Source: Ligustrum vulgare (lineage: Eukaryota; Streptophyta; Magnoliopsida; Lamiales; Oleaceae). From it: a stretch of 64,000 nt of DNA. Each line of letters opens with the position of its first letter. Positions within the stretch are counted from its first letter, which is position 1. The notes under the pieces are model-generated. The model ran no database searches. It was not told the origin of the DNA and saw only the letters and a list, made by a program, of their open reading frames with translations. The stretch is taken from NCBI GenBank assembly GCA_963555705.1, contig OY743174.1:60968234-61032233 (forward strand), given 5' to 3'. Positions 46,070-57,153 of the stretch are shown here, one piece after another. Position numbers and translations under genes: made by a program.

Positions 46070-46420
46070 TTCACCAAAAGTGAATTCTAGATTTTATTAT
46101 TCACCAGAAGTGAATTCTAGATTTTATTATTCACCAGAAGTGAATATGAAAATGAATATGTTTAATTATTCACCAGAAGTGAATTCTAGATTTTATTATT
46201 CACCAGAAGTGAATATGAAAATGAATATGTTTAATTATTCACCAGAAGTGAATTCTAGATTTAATTATTCAACAGAAGTGAATTCTAAATTTTATTATTC
46301 ACCAGAAGTGAATTCTAGATTTGATTATTCACCATAAGTGAATTCTAAATTTGATTATTCACTAGAAGTGAAAGATGCAATATTTGATTATTCACCAAAA
46401 GTGAAAGATGCAATCGATAA
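46070..46420 (+). repeat. CACCAGAAGTGAATTCTAGA tandem array in element B
   Basis: About a dozen units of 27-29 bp built on ATTATTCACCAGAAGTGAAT, some with an inserted ATGAAAATGAATATGTTTA. One frame translates as repeated YSPEVNSRF, a by-product of the repeat. Element A has only three or four units (about 11910-12005), so the array expanded in B or contracted in A. Confidence 0.9.
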
Positions 46421-46539
46421 ATTAGTACAACATTGCTTAATATAGCATGTTATGACATCATAAATGAGCTATAAACAAAGCTCATCATGAATGATATGTT
46501 TGATGAAAAGATACGAGATTGCATCAATATACTTGTGAT

Positions 46540-47333
46540 ATTCCATGAAAAGGAATAAATACGCGTTGCACTCTTTTTCCCTTAGCTGAGGTTTTGTCCA
46601 ACAGGGTTTTCCTAGCAAGGTTTTTAATGAGGCAACAGTTGAGGCGTATTGATGAAAATTAATGAGAATAATGCACTCTTTTTCCCTTCGCTGAGGTTTT
46701 GTCCCAAAGGGTTTTCCTAGCAAGGTTTTTGAGGCATCATCATAGCTATCAACAAGCTATAATTCAGCAACACATTGTTATACTGGAATGATATCAACAA
46801 ATGAAGAAAATCATACACATCTTGTGAAGAATATTATGATATCGGCTACACACAAAAAGATTTTCATATATATATTCCAGAAGAAAGATGATATCATTAT
46901 TCAAAAGGTTCATGAATACTTGATTGCACACTTCAGGGGGAGAATCATGATGTCATGCTGTACTCTTTTTCCTTCGTCCAGGTTTTGTCCCACAGGGTTT
47001 TCCTGACAAGGTTTTAACGAGGCAGCGACTGTACTCTTTTTCCTTCGTTCAGATTTTGTCCCATTGGGTTTTACTGACAAGGTTTTAACGAGACAGCACT
47101 AAAGCACTAAAACACTGAAACAGTGAAGCGCTTCAGATTTCAGTACATGATTTGTACTACTTATCATTGATGTCATATTGGATATTAGACTCAATGATTA
47201 ATGATGGCCAACATCAGGGGGAGCAGCTGTACTCTTTTTCCTTCGCTCAAGTTTTATCCCACTGGGTTTTCTTAGCAAGGTTTTAACGAGGCAGACAATT
47301 GAGCAATTGAGCAATAAGTCATTCAAGGGGGAG
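46540..47333 (+). repeat. Element B 3' repeat region and polypurine tract
   Basis: Five copies of the CTCTTTTTCCTTCGC..GGTTTTGTCCCA..GCAAGGTTTTAACGAGGCA box at about 46570, 46676, 46966, 47034 and 47233, colinear with element A, then AAGGGGGAG next to the LTR. Confidence 0.75.
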
Positions 47334-47567
47334 TGTTATAAATTATTAGAAATTATTAAGAAATTCCTTTGTAGATCTCTACCTAATTTCTTACCTAACT
47401 TCCACCTAATTAATATTGTAAAGAATTATTGTGAATGACTTTATCTTCCTATAAATAGAGGCATTCATTGTTGTATTTCCTACACCTAATGGAATGAGAA
47501 TTCTCCTCTCTATTCTCTCCATCTCTTCCTCTCTAATTATTGTTTAGATTTTGATAGTTTTATAACA
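47334..47567 (+). repeat. 3' LTR of element B
   Basis: 234 bp, about 97% identical to 41378-41611 by eye, followed by CAGGC. Confidence 0.88.
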
Positions 47568-47572
47568 CAGGC

Positions 47573-48240
47573 GATGTCCAATTTTTCTGTACTTAACGTT
47601 TTGAATGGTTGGATTGCCGCCACAACTATATGTGTAATGCTTTTTCTGTACAAAACATTTATACAAGTAGAAATGCTCGTCACTAAGGTCGTGTTTGATT
47701 CCCATTATTTACTCAGTTAATGAGTTTTATAATAGTATATTTTTAAAAAATATGTGATTAAAAAGTAAGATTTTTAAATTTACGTACAAGATATTTTACT
47801 ATGAGAGCATGTAGTTAAAATTTAAATTTAAGAAAAAATGATTTTGGAATAATTGTAGATCGATAAACATGTTCTAAATCAAAATACAAGTTTTATTGGT
47901 GGATAAATTAGGAGTAGTATTATTTATTTCTCTTAAATATGATCTCTACGTTACATGGTAATAAAGGATGAGCCTTCTTCTTGTGCCTTGAATGATACCA
48001 CTATGGTGTCCTTCGTTGGTACCAGAGCAATTATGAATAAACGATAATGTTAATAAAACGAATATCATATTTATGCACTTCATTGGTCATATCATTCATT
48101 TCATCGTCCTCTGCTACATTTGATGGAGATAATATCCAGCATTATTCATTGAATAGGATTGTACATTTAATTAGTGGTCGTGATTATCATCCATCTACAT
48201 AAAAGTGAACTCATTGAGTTATTGTCTGGGTATCATCAAG
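47573..48240. other. Spacer between element B and the Ty3 composite
   Basis: AT-rich, no gene. TTGGTACCAGAGC at about 48014-48026 resembles a tRNA-Met PBS but has no LTR beside it. It is noted as a possible relic only. Confidence 0.4.
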
Positions 48241-48245
48241 TTACG

Positions 48246-48335
48246 TGATGTGAACCCCCTTGGTATATTGACCAAAAATTCCCACATTAATTGGAATCGA
48301 CCCAAAAAAGCTAAAATCGATATAAAAGACACCTT
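48246..48335 (-). repeat. Truncated LTR at the left end of the composite
   Basis: TGATGTGAACCCCCTTGGTA ... AAAGACACCTT is homologous to the complement of the last ~95 bp of the 52004-52599 LTR. It abuts TTACG. Confidence 0.75.
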
Positions 48336-48724
48336 TGATATAGCCCTCTATAGTAATGATTGGGCACGAACCTCTTCTTCATGAGGCTCTTCAACTCACC
48401 CCATGTGTTCACACCTCCCTAAAAGTTCCTCCTCCTCGTGAGCAATAAATTATCCCACCAAGCTAGCGCGTAGTCGGTAAACTCTACCACCGCTAGCTTG
48501 ACCTTCTTCTCCTCGGAGTACCTATGACATTCAAAAATTAACTCCATCTTCCTTTCCCACTCCAAATATGGATCGGGATCACTTTGCCCATGAAATGAAG
48601 GGATCTTCAACTTGATACTACCAATATTGCCATCTACCCCGTCTCTACCTCTATGCTCCCTCGGATATTCCCAATCAAATTCTCTATCATGGCGCCCTTT
48701 GGTATAGTGACTGAAAATTTTCAC
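48336..48724 (-). pseudogene. Ty3/gypsy gag fragment
   Basis: The minus-strand frame reads REFDWEYPREHRGRDGVDGN, KIPSFHGQSDPDPYLEWERK and EEKKVKLAVVEFTDYALAWW. After one stop (TAG near 48419) it continues in frame NTWGELKSLMKKRFVPNHYY. This is the retrotransposon gag (capsid) domain of chromovirus-like elements. Zinc knuckle and pol are missing. Confidence 0.85.
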
Positions 48725-49287
48725 AACAATTTTAATACCAACCCAAGAAAGCTAAAGTGGTAAATAAAGTGATAAACACCTTAACTCAAGTTTAAATCTA
48801 ACCCAAAATTCAAGGATTAACAAAACCCTAGCCCAATGGGTATCAATCAAACAAATTCCAAGGTGGCGAAAAATAAACAACAACACAAGAATAATAATAC
48901 TAAAGCAAAGTTGATTAACTTCCAAGAATAATACAAGATAAAAGGAGGTTTTTATCCTTACCTCAAGGAGCCTCTCAAGAGAGCATTTCACATTGAACAT
49001 CCAAGTTGTCTTTACAAATGACAAGAAATGTGTATAAAATGTACAAAATTGGTAAAAGATGCAATTTCGGTATTTACAAGAAAACCCCAATTTTTGTAAA
49101 ACGGAGTGTTTCGGTCGACCGAACTGGTCGACAGAAATTATTTCGGCCGATCACTGGGTCGACCGAAATAGGACTTTCGGTCGACCGTCACTCAGCCGAA
49201 AGCGACTGAGGCTGAATCAAAAATTCCTCTGCAAAAGAACGATCGACCGGAAGAAAGTTCGGTCGACCGAACTTGGCTGAAACTCCA
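48687..49287 (-). repeat. LTR of the composite, left arm (minus orientation)
   Basis: Reverse complement of 52004-52599 with scattered differences. Contains several GGTCGACCGA palindromes at 49112-49270. Confidence 0.85.
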
Positions 49288-49370
49288 ATAGAAAACCAAA
49301 TGGGAAGTTGAATAGGAAAATTAGAATGAATGTTTGGGATGATGAAGGGGATGGTGAATAAAATGGGAGT

Positions 49371-52003
49371 ATGTATAGGAAAAGAGGAGAATGGGTAGAT
49401 AAGAGTGGAGATGGAATTGATGATAATATTGATAGAACAAAAATAAAGAGTCCATCATTTCATAGGAGGGAAGGTAGTGGAAGTAGAGAAGTAGTGAAGA
49501 AGATGAATGCTATGCTACCAAAATTTTTGGCTCATGATAATGAGAGGGAGAAGCATGGAGGAAATACTTTCTACACTAGATGCTATGTGGGGGATAGGGC
49601 ATGTAGTCTCATTATAGATGAGGAGAGTGACACGAATTTGGTGAGTGCTAGTAGGGTGGAGAAATTGGGGTTACTGGTTATGAAGCATCTCAATCCCTAT
49701 GTATTGCAAAGGTTGGGTGACAATGGGGGAGTAAGAGTGAGTGAACAAGTTCTTCTTGCCTTCAACATTGGGTCCTATTGTGACCAAGTGATATGTGATG
49801 TAGTTTCCATGCACACTACACGCACAATTTTGGGGAGACCTTGGCAAAGTGATAGGAGTGTGACAAATGACAAGAGGAAGAACCGGTGTAGCTTTCAAAT
49901 GGATGGAAAAAAGGTTGTGATTATATCTTTGAGTTTGGAGGAAGTTCATAAAGATCAAATGAAACTCAAGAAGGAGTTGGAGGAAGAAAAGGAGAAAAAG
50001 AAAGAAAATGAAGAAGAAAAGAAAAAGGAGAATGAAAATGAAAATGAAAATGAAAATTCAATTGAGAAAATTGAAGAAAGCAAAAACGAGAGTATGAGAG
50101 TTGGGGCCACGACCCTAGGAAAAGGTGAGAAGTTGAGAGTTGGAGCCATGACTCCAAAAAAAGGAGAGGCGAGAGAAGAAACGAGAGTTGAGGTTCCTAC
50201 CTCAGAAAAAGGTGAGGGAGTGATGAGTGCCACAAAGAAAATTGAGAGAAGAGATCACACAAAAATGTTCTTTACTCTTGAATTTTCTAACAATGTCCTT
50301 CCTAACTTGGTTACTTCTTTGTTGCAGGAGATCGTGAGGCCGACTTATCAAAGCAACCAAGAACTCAAAAGTCATACCAAGTGGAAGAACTTTATGGAGA
50401 TATTTTCCTACCACAGCAAATACAGTCAAGGTAAAGAAAATATGGTAACCGATGCAACATCTAGGAGGTATGCTCCTAACACTTCTTCGAGAGCAAGGTT
50501 ATTATATTTAGAATATATCAAAGGATTGTATGACATTGACGTGGACGTGAAAAATGAAATTTTGTCGTGTGGAAATGTTTCATGTAATGAAGGTCCTTGG
50601 CATGATAAATTCCTCATTTGTAAATTCAAATTTTTATGCGTGCCTAATTGTCTAAGTGCCAATTCATTTTGTATTGAGTATGTTAAGGGCATCCATGTTA
50701 ATAATCCGAATTTGTTAAACATTTATGAATCGTGCTGTGAGCAATATTTTGATGAATTTTATGGGCATGATAACTATTTGTTTTGGAAAGTTGGATTGTT
50801 TGTTTTTAAATGTGTCATGCGCAAATTTTTAATGAGTGAGGCACATGTTAGTTATTTGATTGGGCACTTTGAAACCAAGGGGGCCGTAGAAATATTTTGT
50901 GATCGCTTTTATTGGCCTCATTGGAAAATTGTTGATAAACATGTTTGCACTTGTGGTAAAAGCCGAACGTTCAAAATGGCTAAATCTAAGTTTTTACCTT
51001 AAGTTTTATACACACATTTGCACGTTCCCAGTAAACCTTGGAGTAATCATTTTATGGAGTTTGTGTTGGGTTTACTTAGACTAAAGAAAAGAAATAATGC
51101 TAATTTTGTGGATGTTGGTAGGGGTATTAAACTTTCACATTTTACTACACGTCATGAAACCAGCATTGCTATCAACATGATGAATCTTTTCTTTAGGGGA
51201 GTGGTGCATTTGCATAAAAATGATACTCAATTTGTGGTTGTTAAATTTGCTTGCAATAAAAGTGTTTATCCTAGTAGCAAATTTTCTTCACTTAATGTTG
51301 TTTTTGACCCTAGCCTACTAACTCTTTTGAGATTGATGCACTTGTTTATTTATGGAGAGGCTAGTTTAGGTGGGTATAAAAAGGAAAATTTGGTTGAACC
51401 CCTGATAGAGTAGGGCGAGCGTCAATTTAGGGCGCTTATTGAAAAATGTACTTCCAATCCGAACCAAGATCGAATGTAAGTTGTATTTGACCTGGGTGGT
51501 TGGATGTTGTTCATTTGGAGGAAAGAACGAGTTCCCGATTTAATAAAATCCAAATTGCTACTCTGCGGTGTTGGCACATCTCAAGCCCTTTGCAACACCT
51601 ACAAATTGATTTTGCACGGTGAGTATGAAATTTCAGTTACATTTATTGTGTCTGAATTTTCTATTTTTATTATAGGTGTCGATTCGTGGTTGAATCTCTT
51701 TCGAGATGGAGGAGATGATGAGAATCGTGAAGGTCCAACTTCATCGCATGAACCCGTGGTCCGCAATGATTCAAGATCAAAGGTCAAGGAATCTCACACT
51801 AGTGCAATCAAGCCAGATTCGAGGTCGAATCCTTTCCAAGAGGGAGGGGATGCTGAGAATCGAGAAAGTCAAACATCGATGCACGTGTCCGCGAGACTCA
51901 TGACGAGACCCGATGTCGAAGAGGTTCAAGATTCAAGGCTAAACAATGTGAATAAATCAAGAAAAGAAGTCAAGAATCAAATTGGAGCTAAAAATGAGAA
52001 GTT
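49371..52003 (+). pseudogene. RT-less Ty3/gypsy gag-pol frame
   Basis: A single register, open for 543 codons from 49371, then broken only by stops at 51000-51002, 51411-51413 and 51477-51479. Order: short gag relic (DDNIDRTKIKSPSFHRREGS); retropepsin-like domain (RCYVGDRACSLIIDEESDTN ... TRTILGRPWQ; the usual D-T/S-G reads DEESDT, so the active site is doubtful); a Glu/Lys/Asn-rich linker; the end of RNase H (YSQGKENMVTDATSRR); the integrase HHCC zinc domain (YLIGHF ... FYWPHW ... VCTCGKSRT); a decayed integrase core (PSKPWSNHFMEFVLGLLR); and the C-terminal pol tail (RKERVPDLIKSKLL, ARLMTRPDVEEVQ). Reverse transcriptase is absent. Confidence 0.8.
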
Positions 52004-52599
52004 TGGAGTTTCAGCCAAGTTCGGTCGATCGAACTTTCTTCCGGTCGACCGATCTTCTGCAGAGGAATTTTTGATTCAGCCTCAGTCGCTTTCGGCTGAG
52101 TGGCGGTCGACCGAAAGTCCCATTTCGGTCGACCCAGTGATCGACCAAAATAATTTCGGTCGACCAGTTCGGTCGACCGAAACACTCTGTTTTACAAAAA
52201 GGGGTTTTTCTTGTAAATACCGAAATTGCATCTTTTACTCATTTTGTAAATACACATTTCTTGTCATTTGTAAAGACAACTTGGATATTCAATGTGAAAT
52301 GCTCTCTTGAGAGGCTCCTTGAGGTAAGGATAAAAATCTCCTTTTATCTTGTATTATTCTTGGAAGTTAATCAACTTTGCTTGAGTATTATTATTCTTGT
52401 GTTGTTGTTTATTTTTCGCTACCTTGGAATTTGTTTGATTGATACCAATTGGGCTGGGGTTTGTTAATCCTTGAATTTTTGGTTAGATTTAAACTTGGGT
52501 TAAGGTGTTTATCGCTTTATTTACCACTTTAGCTTTCTTGGATTGGTATTAAAATTGTTGTGGAAATTTTCGATCACTATACCGAAGGGGTTCGCATCA
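52004..52599 (+). repeat. LTR of the composite, right arm (plus orientation)
   Basis: 596 bp, TGGAGTTTCAGCC ... GGGGTTCGCATCA, preceded by purine-rich AAAAATGAGAAG and followed by TTACG. GGTCGACCGA-type palindromes cluster at 52020-52185. Confidence 0.85.
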
Positions 52600-52604
52600 T
52601 TACG

Positions 52605-53661
52605 AATAATTGTTTATATGCAAATAGAGTAACTATCACAATGTTCAATGTATAAATATATATTTTAAATTTGTTGGACAGTACTGTGCCATGTAGAGTC
52701 GTAGACAATTGTTTATCATCACCATTGATGAATAACATTGTTTAATACATTAAAATGCATCATAATTCTATTGAACAAAACTCAAAGAGTTGATCGCCAA
52801 TCTCTAACTTAGATTTTGATACTCGCCATTAATGATTAAGTGTGAATTTTCTTTTTATTGTAACAAATATTTCAATTTAGGGTTCATGGGACCATGAGAA
52901 AAATGATTTGAAAGTATATATTAAAATGATAAAAACCATTGGCTGTTTCTGAATTCTGTGGTAGAAGTGCATTGTATCTGTTTGGCAAAAAAGGTTTTTT
53001 CTAGTTAAAAGGTACTTATTAGCAATTAATTAATTTATCCCACCCTAACCTACCTCTTAATGGAATCTTATACTGTCGCTTCCACATTGGTACTTCCTTC
53101 TAGAATTCAACATTCTATAATAAACAATCGGTTTGATAAAATGGATTTTAAGCACCTAATAAGTAAATAAATACTTATACTTACTACATATTATTGAACA
53201 CAAGACAACACATTAGAAATTATTGTACCAAATACGTTATTATTAAAGCAAAGTACTAGATTGCAATAAAATCATGTATAATAACTTATCCCATGTAAAA
53301 GTATTTTGAAAAGCGATACTGTAAAGGGTCAGTCAAATTGTCCAGTGATTAAAAAAAAAAAAAGAACTTTGCGATTAATTAATCGATTATTTTAATTTAA
53401 ATATCTCGTTCTTGGTGAGTTTTTTTAAATGATTTACCATTTTATCATTCTTTTACATATGACAAATTTTATTTTTTGAATGAAAATTCTCGTGTTTAAT
53501 ATCAGATTTTGGAAGTTATCTTAAAATGTCAATCTTAGTAATCCAAATTTTTATGTGGTCAGGGACGAATTCAGGATATTAGTTCAGCTAGAGCGAACTT
53601 TGACCTTTGACCGTTGACCAACCAACGATTATGAACAGAGAATGGTCCCACTAAAAAAATA
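52605..53661. other. AT-rich spacer
   Basis: No gene, RNA or repeat identified beyond an A tract at about 53349-53361. Confidence 0.45.
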
Positions 53662-53664
53662 TTA

Positions 53665-54173
53665 GGCTGCGTTTGATAGCGATGATGTAATTTGGGTGGA
53701 AAGAAAATGAATTCCAGGAAATTGAATTTTTAGGAATTAGAAGTTTAATGTGTTTGATTAGTTTAATTTTCTAGGTGGAAAAAGTAATAAATTTTTCAAC
53801 TTTTGTTGTTTGATTAGTATTGTTTTTCATAAAAATAAAGCAAAATTTAGCTATATTAGTAAAAAAAAAATTTATTTTTTCATACATTTGTACTTGACAA
53901 TAATAATATTAATTTTTTGAAAATAAATAAATCAATTAACAACAACAAAAATGATCAAACGTGACTAAAATGGTTAAAGTTTTTACCTAGAAAATAAATT
54001 ATACTACATAACTGGGAAAACCAATTCCTTTATTTGGTGGAAAATAGGCGCGTGAAAAGAAAAAATGGAAAACGAATTGTCAGGAAAAATTGTGCAATCA
54101 AACATGACAAGAGGGAAAACAATGGGTGCAAAATCACATTTTTCATGGAATTTGGTGTGTATCAAACGCAGCC
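53665..54173. mobile_element. PIF/Harbinger-type MITE
   Basis: 509 bp with perfect 14 bp inverted ends GGCTGCGTTTGATA / TATCAAACGCAGCC and TTA target duplications (53662-53664, 54174-54176). No transposase. Confidence 0.85.
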
Positions 54174-54176
54174 TTA

Positions 54177-55178
54177 AAATTTTTTCGAACAACATATAAA
54201 TACTATAAAACGTAATTGTTATTTAATACAAAAAGATAGATCAAAACTAAAAAAAATAGTAAGAAAAATATATGATATAATCCTACTTTATTGTAGTAAG
54301 CTCAGACAACCACATTCTCCGAGGTCTCATACTTTGAAAGCGCTGCAAAATTGCCTCATTTTCAACTTGTTTAAAAATCTTGCGCTCCGTGTAAATTACA
54401 AAACTGTCATTCAACTAATCACAATTAATGATATATAATTCACAAATTTGCAATTTCTAAGCTAAATAATTGAAAATTCTCAAAATACACAATCTGAAAA
54501 TTGGAAATAAACAAAAAAAATCTATCTGTGAACAACTAGAACATTTGTACTACACCAAATACTCACAAATATAAAGGGAAAATATTGGGACTTACAAGTA
54601 ACTAGTAGAAATTAAAGCAAAATCAAGTTTTCACCAAAAAAAAAAAATTAAAAATTAAAAATTAAAAAAATTAAAAAAAAAAATTAAATCTGAAAATTCG
54701 ACCGGATCCAGCACGAGCGACCGAACGGGCTGGCCGCTAGCTGGATCCGTCCATGTATGTGGTGATTATAATATTTGAACTTAAGAATATCATATTTGGT
54801 GTATGTGATTTATGATCATTTATAAATGAAACTCTATTTTTATTTACGTATTTCGTATGATTCACAACTTTTACTTTCTTATTATCCATGTATTTCAAAA
54901 TATTCACAGCTTCTAATCTAATAAATATTTTGTCAAATATAAACTCATTTGGTAGGTGACTATAAGAGATCAAGGTAAAGTTAATTAAAAAGATAATAAA
55001 AATCATGGATATCATAAAATATATCAGCGAAAATAAATTTTAAAAAATAGAAAATGGGGACAAACATGGAATAATTTTCATTCCATTGAAAAGAAAACAC
55101 GATCAAGACCAAAAACCACTCCATTAATTCTCTGGCCCAAATTTCTTGATTTCTCTAGAATCTTCCTCATTCAAATTT
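54177..55178. other. AT-rich spacer with a small hairpin
   Basis: No gene. An A/T microsatellite-like stretch lies at 54637-54685. At about 54702-54749 CGGATCCAGC and GCTGGATCCG flank a GC-rich 28 bp centre, a potential hairpin of unknown origin. Confidence 0.45.
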
Positions 55179-55675
55179 AGAGATGGCAAAAAAATTCGAT
55201 TCGATCCGTTGATCCATCGATCCGATCCGATCTGATCCAAAAAAATCTCGATCCGTAGATCAATGGATCAGATTTGGATCGGGAGTGATCCGATCCGATC
55301 CGATCCGATCCGCGATCCGAATTTTTTTAAAAAAAATTAAAAAATATGTAAAAAAAAAATTAATTATTAAATATAAAATAGATAATCTTTTATTGGATTT
55401 GATACAAAATCATTATTTCTCTACATATGTAATGTTTTATTGTATGAATTAAATATTATATTAGTTATTTTATGAATTATACATTGATTTGTTTGTCATT
55501 AACGAAAATATATAACGAAAATTTCTTAATGTTTGTTCCGATCCGACCCGATCCGATCCGAACTCAACACAATCCGAGATTTTTACTGTTTGATCCAATT
55601 TGATTCGATCCGAAATTTCGTGGAGCGGATTTGGATCGACACTAATCCGTCCCGATCCGCTCCATTGTCATCACT
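55179..55675. mobile_element. Non-autonomous DNA transposon rich in GATCC
   Basis: Ends AGAGATGGCAA / TTGTCATCACT are complementary at 9 of 11 positions. They are flanked by ATTCAAATTT / ATTCAAACTT (55169-55178, 55676-55685). Tandem TCCGATCCGATC words lie at both sides (55195-55320, 55535-55660) in mutually inverted arrangement. Length about 497 bp; superfamily not determined. Confidence 0.55.
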
Positions 55676-55685
55676 ATTCAAACTT

Positions 55686-57150
55686 TGTTACTAGTCTATC
55701 AGAGTAACATTAATGAATGTGTTAATTTACTTGTTAAGTAATGAATGTGTTAATTTACTCATTAGTATCAAATGTTAGAAATTAAAATGGATTAATTAAA
55801 CTTCGCATTAACTAATATCATTAGATAAATATATTTTTTACATACTATTTGAAATATTGCATACTTGCATTCACCACTTTTAGAAAAATACCGAATTTCA
55901 TGAGAGATGGTATTTTTTTATTAATTTTATTAACTAAGGATATATTGTATTTAGGGATGTGTAGAGAGAAAGGTAATTAATAATTAATTTAATTAATAAT
56001 GGTAATAATTATAGAATTACAATTAAACAAAAGTTGTTATATAATCATTTAGGTTTAAGTCATAATCTGAAATTTTAGTGTCTGTAACATCATGTATAAT
56101 AATGTTGTAATATTACATTGTCCCGTAATAAAAGCTTAATTCATAAATTTGAAGGATTAGTGAGCATATACAGATGTGATAATAATATGTGTCTCATTAA
56201 TATTGAACACATTACGTACATTGTGTAACTTGTGGCATTAGTAAATTTCAATTGACATAAATCATGGTTCCTCGTGTGATGGGGTTACATTACACAAATT
56301 GTAATGATTGGCAATGAAATATTACGCGGCATGTTTATATCGTGAAACTTGTATGCTGCATATATTCTCAAATGGTATAAAAAAATTATTCTATTTGAAC
56401 AATGTCCTCGACAATGAGCTTGACACAAGCTCTGACATGATATATACCTATTATATAATAGATGCATTATTACAAGTATTATAATATTCGTTAAAAATTT
56501 AAAATTTCATTCATCATATTATAAGATATATATGTTATTTGGCATTACATTAATTATGAAGAAAGCAAGTTATTAAGGGAAGTATAATTTTCGTTATAAG
56601 TATCATAAGGACCTAATCTTCATTACACATATAATATTAATATTATACTAAATTTAATATTAATATCATACGTATAATGAAGATTTTGAAACTTGTAATG
56701 AAAATTACGATACTTATATATGAGTATTACACTTAGCCCGTGTTTGCTATAGATTAAAATCAGATTTTAAGTAAATTTTGATATGTATGACAAAGATTAC
56801 AATATTTTTAATGAAGATTGCTACTCTCTCCGTTTCACTAATATAGACTTATTTTACTTTTTGTTTGTCCAAAATTATAGGCACTTTACTTATTGAAAGT
56901 ACATTAATGTTTTAATTTCCTAGGTTCCATTTGGTGGCTGAAATAAATGAAATCTGATTTATGTGTATTATTTGAATTTTCTAGGTAAGGTGTGTGATTA
57001 AAAATTGAAGAGAGAAAATATATATAGTTAAAAAGTCATTTGGAAAATTGTGTCTATTATAATTTTGAATTATGATTTTAAAAGAACACACTCTAATATA
57101 TTCGTATTTAATATATACATTGTTGTTAATAAATATGAACTACTCATTAT
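55686..57150. other. AT-rich spacer with a foldback structure
   Basis: No gene. A direct repeat of TAATGAATGTGTTAATTTAC occurs at 55711-55760. A foldback of about 150 bp is centred near 56650. A Stowaway-like terminus (CTCTCTCCGTTTCACTAATA) lies at 56825, possibly paired with AAACGAAGTGAG at about 57419-57430. Confidence 0.45.
56585..56740. repeat. Foldback (hairpin) repeat
   Basis: ATCTTCATTACACATATAAT.. followed after a short loop by its near-complement (..CATACGTATAATGAAGAT), about 30 bp per arm. Weaker inverted similarity extends outward through AAGTATCATAAGG / ACGATACTTATA. Probably a MITE. Confidence 0.5.
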
Positions 57151-57153
57151 TCA

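Larger units (their letters stand above)
41378..47567 (+). mobile_element. LTR retrotransposon B (sister of element A, same antisense cargo)
   Basis: A 6.19 kb insertion flanked by the perfect duplication CAGGC (41373-41377, 47568-47572). The 234 bp LTRs are 41378-41611 and 47334-47567 and differ at about seven positions. PBS TTATCAGCACGAG follows directly. The polypurine tract is AAGGGGGAG (47325-47333). The interior is colinear with element A: CCAGAAG repeats, antisense LOG-like copy, antisense unknown ORF, repeat-rich 3' part. The LTRs share only their ends and a few blocks with those of A, although the interiors are close. No intact gag-pol is present, so it must be mobilised by another element. 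Confidence 0.87.
48246..52599. mobile_element. Ty3/gypsy composite with LTRs in inverted orientation
   Basis: One 4,354 bp insertion flanked by TTACG on both sides (48241-48245, 52600-52604). From the left: a partial LTR, minus (48246-48335); a gag fragment, minus (48336-48686); an LTR, minus (49287 down to 48687); a gag-protease-RNase H-integrase frame lacking RT, plus (49371-52003); and an LTR, plus (52004-52599). Both outer ends are therefore the same LTR end (...GCATCA / TGATGTGAAC...), instead of one U3 and one U5 end. The two full LTRs form about 600 bp inverted arms 2.7 kb apart. A head-to-head cDNA product integrated as a unit would explain this; later inversion is the alternative. 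Confidence 0.75.

Noticed and set aside
46080..46337. Open frame of repeated YSPEVNSRF units
   Set aside because: Follows from a ~27 bp tandem repeat that happens to lack stops; not present as an ORF in element A.
46070..46420. Regularly spaced repeats resembling a CRISPR array
   Set aside because: Units are contiguous tandem repeats with no unique spacers, inside a plant retroelement.
48014..48026. tRNA-Met-type PBS (TTGGTACCAGAGC)
   Set aside because: No LTR adjoins it and no internal region follows; possibly a relic but not supportable.
51504..52310. 268-codon frame as a separate gene
   Set aside because: It is the continuation, in the same register, of the gag-pol frame at 49371 after stop codons, running on into the LTR.
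54702..54749. GGATCCAGC hairpin as a terminator or RNA gene
   Set aside because: Single short inverted repeat in plant spacer, without promoter boxes or conserved structure.
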